A stretch of DNA of 64,000 nucleotides. Origin: Trametopsis cervina. Lineage: Eukaryota > Basidiomycota > Agaricomycetes > Polyporales > Irpicaceae. The DNA lies in contig MU278351.1 of NCBI GenBank assembly GCA_022385755.1, forward strand, positions 1,242,638-1,306,637, given 5' to 3'. Positions 10,956 through 20,500 of this stretch are shown here, piece after piece; positions within the stretch are counted from its first letter, which is position 1, and each line of letters begins with the position of its first letter. The notes under the pieces are model-generated. The model saw only the letters and a program-made list of their open reading frames with translations, ran no database searches and was not told the origin of the DNA. The position numbers and the translations under genes are program-made.

Positions 10956-12372
10956 ATGTCCGCAGATGAACCTGTGCGCCTGCTGTTTGACCCGAGTCTC
11001 AAGGTCGCCGGCCAGCGCATCGAGGGCGCCGTCGAAGTATACTGGCCAGGCGTCATAGAGAAGAAGATTGAGGAGCTGGTAGTGAAGCTTCGCGGGACTA
11101 TTCTCACGTGCGTACTCAGACTCACCACGCACGGCGTAGCTGACCACAACGCTGTATCCACAGGAGCGTCCAGAGTACCGTTTCGTACGACGGGCGCACC
11201 CAGAACCCAACGGAGACGCAAGAGATCACGCTCATTCAGGAGGACGTGACCGTGTGGCACCGCGGCGGGGCCGCGCCTGCCTCCGACACGCCGCTCGTCC
11301 GCTTCCCGTTCGCGTTCGTCCTCCCTCCCAACCTCCCACCGTCGTGCGACCTCGGCTCGTCCGCCAAAAAGGGCCGCGTGGGGTACTACGTGGAGGCTGT
11401 TGGAAAGCGCCCAGGCTTGCATTTTAACAAGCACGCGCTCGCGCCGTTCGCGGTGCTGCCCGCGCTGGACGAGGGTGCACAGCTAGCGGACGCGCTACGC
11501 GCGGGGTGGCAGGGGCCGTGGAGCGCAGTCGAGCAGGAGAAGGAGATTCGACGTGGGCTCTGGGGCGAGCATGCGCACGTGAAGATAATCGTATGTCCCC
11601 GTTTTTACCTGTTGTCTCCGTCTCGCAGGCTAACGATACCGACTCTCTTTCCTCCTTCACAGCTCGCGCTCCCCACCGTTGCCATCTTCCCCGTCTTTGC
11701 GCCGATCCCGTTCTCGCTGACGGTCACGACGCTCTCGAAGCACATGCACCGTGACGACACGCCGTCTGACGGGGAGCCGATATTCCCTGCGCCACCGCTC
11801 AAGCCTAGTGAGCTAGAGTTCAAGCTTGAGAGAGACATGCACGTCAAGGCACGCGCTTGGGCCGCCTCGTCTGAGGGCGCGTTCGTGCAGTACCTCGGTG
11901 GGCTTGGGCCTGACCTGCCGCTTACCGAGTATGAGCGCGTTCGGGTGCAGCGTGCGGAGAACGTGTGGGTGCCGAGTGAAAAGGACAAGGGTGCCTGGCG
12001 ACAGGAAGCGACGATCCGTTCGTTCTTTGAGTTGACGTGTCCACCGTCGTTCGACAGCAGCACTATGTCCGTGAACGTAAGCATTCCAGTCATTCTGTTG
12101 TTGCCACGCTTCGTATCTGACAGCATGACGTGTAGTATCAGCTCCGTCTGAAGGTAGACTTCCCGGGAATAGGGAACGACCTCAAGATCGACGTTCCAAT
12201 ACGGGTGTCTTCTAGCTTTCATTCTCCGGGACACTCGGGATGGCAGCTTAGTCCGCCGCCGCAGATGGAGCTTCCCCCGTAAGTGTAAACAGCTCTGAAA
12301 CGGTTCACGAAGAACTTACAGATTATTTCATGTAGGGAATATTTCCAAGCAGCTAACTGGACCAAGGATTGA
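10956..12372 (+). CDS. Alpha-arrestin-like protein B, 390 aa
   Basis: Exons 10956-11107, 11164-11590, 11663-12076, 12136-12278 and 12336-12372 give 390 aa. The protein is collinear with arrestin A: LKVAGQRIEGAVEVYWPG, VVKLRGTILT, LPPSCDLGS, GYYVEAVGKRPGLHF, then the C domain (TCPPSFDSS, RLKVDFPGIGNDL). It ends MELPPEYFQAANW, with a PPEY PY motif. As in A, the PY motif is split by the last intron (codon P/P, then xY). The third intron-exon junction is notable because the intron at 11591-11662 is 72 nt, a multiple of three, and stop-free, so retention would add 24 residues. GC content is higher than in copies A and C. Confidence 0.82.
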
Positions 12373-12798
12373 ACGATATTGGTCGTTCACAGACCTATAC
12401 CGTGGAATTATATTTGTGTGTAGATATTTATTACGCAATAAAATCACCCTATGAATCATATATGAGTGTGTGATAGTCATGCACTTCTTCAGGCCTCAAA
12501 CCCTGGAAACGAAGCAGGCCATTGCATGATTGCCTATTGCGGTAGTCATCTTTGTGGCGGCCACGTGGAGGAAATCCGAGTCAGCACATAAGCAGTTGGA
12601 TGCACATTTCCGACAAGACTCCAAGGCAAAGAATACACTCACGGCTGGGGGGTGAATGAAGTATAAGCCCCGTGAACACTGCTTAGGTGTCTACAATACG
12701 CTGGAAGAGTAAGAAGCGGGCTGGGGATACTGTAATATATTGCGGTAGCGTGTATCAAGTTTTGAGTTTGATGACTGCAAAGCCAATAGAACGCGCAA
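12373..12798. other. Convergent intergenic region
   Basis: About 430 bp between the 3' ends of arrestin B and the methyltransferase gene. An AATAAA-like signal (caataaaatc, about 12436) lies about 65 bp after the arrestin stop and is a plausible polyadenylation signal. I see nothing else. Confidence 0.45.
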
Positions 12799-14186
12799 TC
12801 ACGCGTGCAGACGCGCCGGCGGTCGCTCGAGGAGCCACACAGTGTAGTGTGCCGTGTCGTCCGTCCAGTAGTGGATCGGGCGCAGGTCGGATGCGACGAA
12901 CAACGAGCACGTGTCGCTGTCGTTGTACTGCAGCCGTCCCAGTACGCGTCAGTGTCAGCTATGCGAGCCAGAAAGCAAGGGAGGGGGAGGAGGCGGACCT
13001 TGTGGGAGAGAACGACGCGGACGCTCTCGTCGCGCTCGAATTCGAGCATAGTGCCTGACGGGACGACGATCGTCTGGTGCGTCTTGGATGTGAGGTACAC
13101 TTCATGGCGGCCTAGCGGGGGAAATGAGCATAAGTGGGATTTGTACGAAGGACACATACGAAGCACCGTGTCCCACATCCTCCCACACGCCCACGTCTCC
13201 TCAGAAAACAGCGCTTCGTCGCCGAGCACACGCCCCGTGACCTGTAGCGCACGCATCGCCACCGCCCTCGCCTCGTCTTCGGCGGGGTGCGCGGTGACGT
13301 TGTCGAGTGCGAGGAGGAGCGTGTCTCCCGAGCCGGGGCGTAGCGGGAGCGCATGAAGGAATGCAGCGGCAGCATTGCGCGGAAGGGAGCCGAGAGACGA
13401 ATGAGACGCGCCGAGGAGTACTAGGTGCAGCGGCGGGCGATCCGGCTGGCCTGTAGGCCTAGCACCGGGACTAAGCCCGCCCTCGCGCACAAACGCGAGT
13501 GCGTCGTCGTGCGTTGCGCAGATCCCTTTCGCGGTGACCCTGCCGCTGAGTTCTACGCCAGAGGAGGCGAGACCATGCAGTATGCTCTGCAGCGCGTGTG
13601 CGTCGGGGTCGAGTGCGTAGAATGTGATGGGTGGGCTGGCCGTTGCGACGGAGACACGCGCAAGAGCGCATACGATGTGTGTCGTCTGAGAGAGGGCGCT
13701 ATGAGTGGTATCAGTGAATGTATGCGGTGACGATATGCGTATGAGACAGAAGAGGCTTCCATGGCGCTCCTGATCATCTTCGAGTCGTAGCAGGCGCCAG
13801 GGTCCTGTCCTCAACCACCACCACCACCATAGCGAGCAAATCACTCACCCTGCACCAAGTTCGACGACTATCTGCTGCGCGACGTTATCCCCCGGCGCGT
13901 TATACATGTATCGCGCGATCTCGTCTGAATGCGTCTGAAATATACGCTCTTCCGCCGCGAAGAGGGAGTGTTCAGGCGCATCGGCTGCGATCTTGCTGTA
14001 CAGAAGTGGCAGTACCGCCGGCGCGAGCTGCTTTTGCCCTGGAGGCCGCGTGAGGCCCTCTATGATCTGTTCATGCAGGAGTACCGCATGCGCCGCGTCG
14101 TCCAAATTGCGATCGCGGATGGCGAGGATGTCGAGGTCGGCCATGCCGGGAGTGGTGGAGGTCGTTGTCTGACGTTCATCGTTCAA
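12799..14186 (-). CDS. Stand-alone EgtD-like SAM-dependent methyltransferase, 372 aa
   Basis: Minus-strand exons 14186-13849, 13698-13160, 13111-12999 and 12927-12799 give 372 aa. The sequence is collinear with the N-terminal methyltransferase domain of Egt1 at 20501-23848 (QIIEGLTRPPGQK, IVVELGAG, FYALDPDAHAL, LPLRPGSGDTLLL, LRPIHYWTDD, WLLERP). It shares all three intron positions and even the exact 113-nt third exon. It stops 6 codons after WLLERP, exactly at the domain end, so the sulfoxide-synthase half is absent. Relative to Egt1, SLGN has become SLGS and RVEVSHK has become RVVLSHK (Glu361 of Egt1 aligns with Val325). In mycobacterial EgtD the equivalent Asn and Glu contact the histidine substrate. 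The frame is intact. It may methylate another amine (as the related EasF/tryptophan-type enzymes do) or may be decaying. Confidence 0.85.
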
Positions 14187-14905
14187 CGCTCAGACAACAT
14201 GATGTGATGATGATACGCGGGAGAATGGAGTGTTGTGCGAGCAAGAACTGGACAGAGCCTGCAGAACAGATGAATGATGATCTAGGTGAGCGTCACCCGT
14301 ACAGCTGACCTTGGGACACCTCCGAGGCCGATGGTCCGTATCACTCCTCGCACTCCGCACCGGTACCTTTTTGCGATTTTGCATGAAGAACTTCGATGTC
14401 CAGTTGAGCATCCGCCAAGAGTCGAGGTGAGCATCCCATCATGTTTCTGGTTGACACTGTCATCCGAGAATACGTTCCATATAAATGTCACGTGACAGTG
14501 AATGAGCCCTTGTCCTCAGGAATTTCCCATGGGCAATCTTCGTATGTTCGGATAAACCTGCAGCCCGCCCGGCATGGCCTGACACTGACACCGCCGTTGA
14601 CGTCCTCATGCACATGAGTGCGTACGACTCTATTCTACTGCGTACAGCCAGGACATCACAGAAGTCTTGCAAACGGCGTACGCCACGCTGCCTCCAGCAT
14701 CCCCATTGATATTCGGGACTTTTGCCATTTCCCCCTGGCAGAAGGCGTCCACGTCTCACAAGCTTCCAGTCCTTCTGATACCATCTTATTCTCGATTCAG
14801 CAAGTGTTACGCCGCCTATGGATATTAATGCATCCGCTATAGAAAAACGTATGAGCCTCGACAACTTCACACCTTCTCCCCCCTCTCCCTCTCGTAGAGT
14901 GCATC
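14187..14905. other. Divergent region between methyltransferase and MFS genes
   Basis: About 720 bp between divergent start codons. It contains a TATAAAT (14480-14486) directly followed by a 10-bp palindrome with a CACGTG core. Two short open frames here look like chance. Both neighbouring promoters must lie in it. Confidence 0.5.
14487..14496. promoter_or_regulatory. CACGTG palindrome (E-box) beside a TATA-like box
   Basis: GTCACGTGAC is a perfect 10-bp palindrome next to TATAAAT. CACGTG is the core bound by bHLH factors such as Pho4 or Cbf1. Which of the two flanking genes it serves is unclear, because it lies about 300 bp from one start codon and about 410 bp from the other. Confidence 0.35.
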
Positions 14906-16963
14906 ATGTCGACACCCGTGCCCTCGACGCACGGCAGCTCGAAAGAGAAGCTCGACTCTGAGGTCGAGCCCGAGAAGGCCGTTGAGATCGACCCAGTCGT
15001 CCTCGCCTCGGCGCAATGGAAGGTCGATTGTGTTGTCATCCCCCTCGTCGGCATGTACTGTGCGTCCCCTTATTCCTGGCGCAACGCGACTCGGTGTCTG
15101 ACCATTCGTTTGTTCTGCTCTGCACAGACTTGTTGTCTTTCATAGTACGTGCATGATACCGCTCCATCTTATATGTCCTGTCTGACGGGAGTTTTTTGCA
15201 GGACCGCTCGTATGTGGCCGTGCCATCTGCATGTGTGCGTGCGTATCAGATTACTCACTCTACCTTCCCAGAAACATTGGCAATGCACGTGTCGCAGGCC
15301 TCCAAAAGTCGCTACATATGACAGACCACCAGTTCTCCACCGCGCTCACCGTGACTTAGTACGGCCTTCCACTTTCCACCTCCTCCCTTTGCTCACGCCA
15401 TCATTCCGTTAGTGTGCCGTACATCGTGATGGAGCTCCCGATGAATCTGCTCATGAAGCGGCTCGGCGCAAACATCACGCTCCCGCTCATGGTCACCCTC
15501 TGGGGCATCGTCTGCGCGTGCCAGGGCGCTGTCACGACGTACGGCGGCCTGCTCGCGTGCCGCTTCTTCCTCGGCGCGCTTGAGGGTACGTGACCACTCC
15601 CCTCTCCTTGCCTCTCCCTCTCATCGGAATTGACGGTTTGCGCTGTTATGATTGTTTTCGGAATTCGCAGGCGGGCTCTTCCCAGGCATCGTCCTCTACC
15701 TCAGCTCCTTCTACAAGCGCCATGCGATGCAGCTCCGCTTCTCGATGATGTTCAGCGCAACGTCGCTCGCCGGTGCGTTCTCAGGCCTACTCGCCGCCGG
15801 CATCCAGAACATGCATGGCATCCGCGGGCTTCCTGGCTGGGCGTGGATCTTTATCCTTGTGTGTCCCTCCCTCCTCTCTTTATTCTGCTGAGGTCTGATT
15901 TCTCACGTCGCGCACAGGAGGGTGTGTTCACGACACTCTTCGGGCTCGCGACATGGCTCGTCATTCCCGCGGGCCCGCATGCGCTGCGTCACCTCTCACC
16001 AGCGGAGCGCGAGGCGTACGGCCTGTCGCTCTCTCAGGCTTGGAGCGGTGATGCTGACGCGGATGGTGGTGAGGCCGAGGTGTTCAGTTGGAAAGAGGTC
16101 CGCAGCGCGTTCACAGATGCGCCGCACGTCATTCTGCTACTCGTCCCGCTCTTCTTTAGCGGTATCACTGTGCGTGCTTTGCCTTTCTCTCTCTTGTCTA
16201 GTCTGTATGCTGACATGTGGTATCAGCTTTACGGCCTGGCTAACTTCACACCGACTATCGTCGGCGCGCTTGGGTTCAACCCGACGCAGACGCAACTTCT
16301 AACGGTACCACCATACGCGTGCTCATTCGTCGTGAGCATCCTCGGTTCGTACCTCTCGGACCGGTACAAGCAGCGCGGAACGATGGCGATCGCCTCGAGC
16401 CTCCTTGCTGCCGCCGGCTACGCGATCTTCCTCGGTCGGTTTCCTTCCTCCATCCTGTTACGTAGGAAAGCTGACGCCGGTTTGTGCGTAGGAACCAAAA
16501 ACAAGCACGCGGACTACGCATCACTCTTCCTGCAGATCGTCGGCGTATACTGTGTCGCGCCGTGCTTGAGTACGTGGAACGCGAACAACGTCCAACCCCA
16601 TTTCAGGCGAGCAACCGCGATTGCGATGGCATTCATGGCGACAAACGTGGGTGGTAAGTGCTACATTCACCCTTGCTTCTGGTTTCGCTCATGCTTATGG
16701 TGTCGGCAATAGGTATCGTCTCTACGTGGCTGTTCACGGGCGCGCCGCGCTTCCATACCGCGACGTGCGTCAACCTCGCGAGTTCACTGGCAATGGGCTT
16801 CTTCTGCCTCTTCACGTCGTGGCACCTGCGCGCGGCGAACGCGCGGAAGCGCCTCGCGCTTCTGCAGCTCGAGGCCGAAGACCCGAGCAAAGGTGCATGG
16901 GACGATGTTGCGGAGCGTAGGCGGTTGGGTGACCGACATGTGCGGTTTGAGTATACACTGTGA
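14906..16963 (+). CDS. MFS transporter, anion:cation symporter (allantoate/nicotinate-like) family, 499 aa
   Basis: Ten exons (14906-15059, 15128-15144, 15202-15209, 15272-15358, 15413-15585, 15671-15858, 15918-16169, 16227-16434, 16492-16653, 16713-16963) give 499 aa. The signature PLVGMYYLLSFIDRSNIGNARVAGL... of the Dal5/Tna1-type anion:cation symporters is rebuilt across two consecutive microexons of 17 and 8 nt. Further family marks are the TM4-5 segment FFLGALEGGLFPGIVLYLSSFY, YLSDRYKQRG after TM8, and W-N-A-N-N in TM10. About 12 membrane segments are expected. Substrates in this family are small carboxylates, ureides and vitamins; the actual one is unknown. Its neighbours are the EgtD-like gene and arrestins, and a dead inverted copy lies at 9845-10160. 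Confidence 0.87.
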
Positions 16964-17673
16964 GCGCGATGATGGGAGTTCCTGTTTCATGGGATTGGGT
17001 GTCAGTTTCTGATTGGAGGACTGAGATGGGTTGTGGTCAAATTTGTTGGATTTTCGCATTTCTTCTTCTTTTAGGGTATATACGTGTTGTTTGTGGTTGC
17101 TCTCTGTCCCTGTCCTGCTTTCTCGCGCACGCAGTATTGTACGGTGTGCAATGGTGTTCAGTCTGGTAAATAGGCGAAGCTTTGAACAAGTCGATTGCTC
17201 ACTTGAGGATTTGATTAGTACAGCCCTGTGGCGTCCGTGGGTTTCTTTCAGCGCTTGTCATGGGCGAATTGCACCAAGGAACCGACATCGCTTGCGCAGT
17301 TTTTACCAACTACATCCGTCATCGGTCTTGAATGATAACTATTATACATCGCGCTGAAGGCCATTGGCTTCATAAACCACGTTCATTGGAAGAAATCCAC
17401 ACGAAAGCGTCAATACCAGACCGCAGTAACGTAATGTGAATCTTGAAGCCATTAAGTTTGGGTGGCTGCACAGGTTTTCTGATACCGCAGCCCGACTATA
17501 TTATGGCACAGACAACGGGCATTGAAGTAAAGTAGCTTCTTGGCACCCATGTTATGTACAACATGAAATAGGGCAGTGCAGAAGTGAACTCGGAGCGCGG
17601 AAACAGCTCATCAAAAGAGAGGCGGGTACTATCCAGCTGCTCTTCAATCCTCGCCTCACGACGTTGGACAAAG
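16964..17673. other. Intergenic region
   Basis: About 710 bp downstream of the transporter and upstream of arrestin C. I see no gene, RNA or clear repeat. Confidence 0.45.
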
Positions 17674-20335
17674 ATGTTCACTGCTAAGCCATCCCAGTAC
17701 ACGTCCTTGCATCTTAGTAGAAGGACTGTGTACCCCGGTGAAGTGCTCGAGGGCGAAGTGCATATGCAATTCCCGTTTGTCCTAGACGACAAGTGTACGG
17801 AGGTTCAGGTTGAACTACTTCAGCAAAACGGCGCACGTCTGGATTGATCTTACTCTGCTGTTTATGTCTGGATTGACCTAACGGCCTGAGGCGCCCCTCC
17901 TCCAGACCACCCAGAGCTGGAACGGTAGGTCAGCGGAGTTTCAATAGGATGCGTTGCCATCACGATCACATTTTACCATGCAGATTTTGCCTCTCGCTGT
18001 CCACCTTGTACACCCGATACTCTCGCTGGCCAGACACTCGCACTCTCGCCCTCGTCGCCAACTCTGCCGCTGCCCTCTTGCCCACTGTACACCCACTCTT
18101 GCGTGGCTGTTCATTGCTGTCATTGCTCACATCGCCTGCAACTTTCCCGCTTGCCCAGCGCTGCCCTCCTCGCCCTTCTTGTTCCCGCCCTGCTCGTATC
18201 TTGTGCTGTTGCCCGTCTTCCTTGTCGCTCACGCCGCCGCTGCCTTTGTTTGCCACTGTGAACGTTGTTGTCGCCCATTGCATCTCCTTCCTCGTCCTCT
18301 GCTGCCTTTGTTGTGCACTCTGCTGCTGTTGTCATTCGCTCTGCCATCCCTGTGTTCATTGCCGCGCGGCCATGCGCCTGTTCTCATTGCCCCTCGCATG
18401 CACAACCCGCGCCCGCTTGTTGTTCTTGTACACCAATCTCTTGTTGCTGTCCACCTTGCTGCCGCCCTTGTTTTCTAACTCTTGCTTTGTGTTCATCTTG
18501 CTTGGCTACCTCTCTGAAGGCAACTTGACCGCCCTCCTTGCATCCCGCGCCGCCACCCACTCTCGCAACTTGCTTGTCCTGGTCACTGCTGTTATTTGAC
18601 ACTGCACAGATGTTGCTGTGGACTACTGTGCGCCTCTCCTTACCTCTTGTGCAATCATTGAGCTCATTGGGCTTCCAGACAGAATATTATCATATGTATA
18701 TCAGTAATAACATGTCTGTACTGTAGCTACACTATGTTAGAATACCCTTCTCAATATATCTGACTGCACTTGAATGCTTGAATGCCTGAAGTCTGAGCTG
18801 ACACTTGATCACACTGTGATCAGAACATAGCACCTGAATCAGAGATGAACCTCATGATTCCAGATGGTCTGTCTGAATGGTCTGAATGTCTGAATAAGAC
18901 CAACCAGACGACCCAGACAGATATGCAGTTTTGCTGATGTATGCGGCTCCCTAAATGTGTACGTATAGCCATATTGTCATTCGCTTGAGATGTGAGGCTG
19001 ATGATATGTTGCGCCGTTTGTTACTACACGAAATGCAGCGAGATCAACTTGAAGACAGACGATAAAGTCCGCTTAACCAAGAAAGAGCACACCACGGAGC
19101 TGATCACTGAGAAAATAACTGTATGGAAGCGCGGAACATATCCTCCACCAGATAGCAACATTCTCAAGATTCCGTTCAGCTTTAAACTTCCGGTGATTTT
19201 GCCAGCATCATGCAAACACCGCGCTGTAGATGCAACAAAGAAGCAGGAAGTCCTTGGAGAAGTGGGGTATTACCTAGAGTTAGTAGGAGCACGCTCTGGC
19301 ATACACTCAAAACGGCGAGAACGTACATCCTTTCGCGTCCTTCCTCCGACCGTTCGAGGTGCTAAACTGCAAGACAGTCTAACACCCGGTTGGTCGGGCG
19401 CGTGGAGGACTGTCGCACGACACATCAATGCTCCCGTAGGGAACACGAAGAGGACTTCTCGTGTGGATATGAAGGTAAATAAAGGGCGACCGGTAGAAGA
19501 ATACATACCTGATTGAAGTTACACACATAGTTCGTCGTGCCCAGCATCGAATCCATACCGTCATCGGTGGACATACCCTACACGCTTACAATAACAGCCA
19601 CATCCCCACGAATAGACCTTGCCCAGACAACCGACTACACATTTGTCGAACCGCCGTCTAGACCGCAGGCTATCGAGTTCAAACTCGAGCGCGTCCTTCG
19701 CGTACAGCTGAATCCTCAACATCACCCAGCTGCAAATATAACGAACTGCCTCCTACGGCTTGGTGGGCTCGGCCCAGGGCTGGCCGTTGCGAACGGAGGA
19801 CCTGTAGAGACACACGCGGGAGATAAAGTATGGGTACCGGAGTACCATGATCCCAGCAGAGGCTCGTGGAGGCAAGAAACAAAATTCACATCGCGGTTTC
19901 GTCTCATATGTCCTCCGACGCTCGTCACGGAGCTCTTACGAGTCGAGGTTTGTCCTTCCCATGTACATTGCTCGCGCGAGGCTCATCTTGCTACAGTATC
20001 GTCTATACCTCAAAATCAATCTCGTCGGCGAGAAACAAGCCATAGAGTGTGAGATCCCTATCAATGTTATCGCTGGTCCCGTGTCCAGCACTCCAAGCAC
20101 TCCAACTGTGGCGGAAACCGCCCCCAGACTTGATTCTCCTTCTGATACGCTGCCGTAAGTTCATTGTCTTCAATGTGTCCTTGATGGCCCCTAACACTAC
20201 GACAGAGCCTATTTCGATATCCACCCCCATCTCAACCGTTCTATACGGAGGCCTTTACCAAATGCATTTCCTCACACCGACGAACAGATAATGACAGCCT
20301 ACCGCAACACCGTACTTAACCCAGCATGGCTGTGA
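17674..20335 (+). CDS. Alpha-arrestin-like protein C, with expanded intron 1 (possibly impaired)
   Basis: The first exon (ATG 17674 to about 17838) encodes the first arrestin strands (PGEVLEGEVHMQFPF). Exons 19039-19474, 19531-19947, 19997-20154 and 20206-20335 continue the family in an intact frame (LPASCKH, GYYLELVGARSGIH, GLGPGL, CPPTLVTELL), ending DTLPAYF with an LPAY variant PY motif and a longer C-tail. Exon 3 is 417 nt, the same as in copy A. Intron 1, 56-65 nt in A and B, is here about 1.2 kb and carries an insertion. The obvious donor at the homologous site (gcac/gtctgg) leaves a phase that does not match exon 2, so exon 1 either uses another donor or is frameshifted. The downstream exons show no stops, so I call it a gene with an unresolved 5' splice. 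Confidence 0.6.
17850..19000. mobile_element. Inserted low-complexity segment inside arrestin C intron 1
   Basis: About 1.1 kb absent from the same intron of arrestins A and B. Its first half (about 17960-18600) is strongly pyrimidine-rich on the plus strand (runs such as ccctcctcgcccttcttg), which opens long overlapping but meaningless frames. Its second half carries tandem degenerate 'gtctgaat' units (about 18860-18896) and a perfect inverted repeat TGATCACA-C-TGTGATCA (18806-18822). Similar CCAGACxACCCAGA words occur near both ends (about 17902 and 18904). No transposase, terminal repeats or target duplication were identified, so a non-autonomous element is only one possibility; a simple sequence expansion is another. 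Confidence 0.4.
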
Positions 20336-20500
20336 AATTTTCCGCGACTGAATCGGATCTTGTCTTGTACAATCTTCGAAGGACAATCAGACTCTGCTGC
20401 TGTTGATATAATACATGGATAATTTTGCAATACAAGCCCAGGCCTAGTCGTACATAACACAGAGGATATCGAGCATCTATACATTCCTTTCCGCATCCGT

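Noticed and set aside
14480..14496. TATA plus CACGTG as definite promoter of the MFS gene.
   Set aside because: It is over 400 bp from that start codon and equally close to the divergent methyltransferase gene, so I list the site without assigning it.
17949..18602. Long overlapping open frames (216, 174 and 105 codons) on both strands.
   Set aside because: They arise from the pyrimidine-rich low-complexity tract, where stops are rare in several frames at once. The peptides are compositionally extreme and show no domain.
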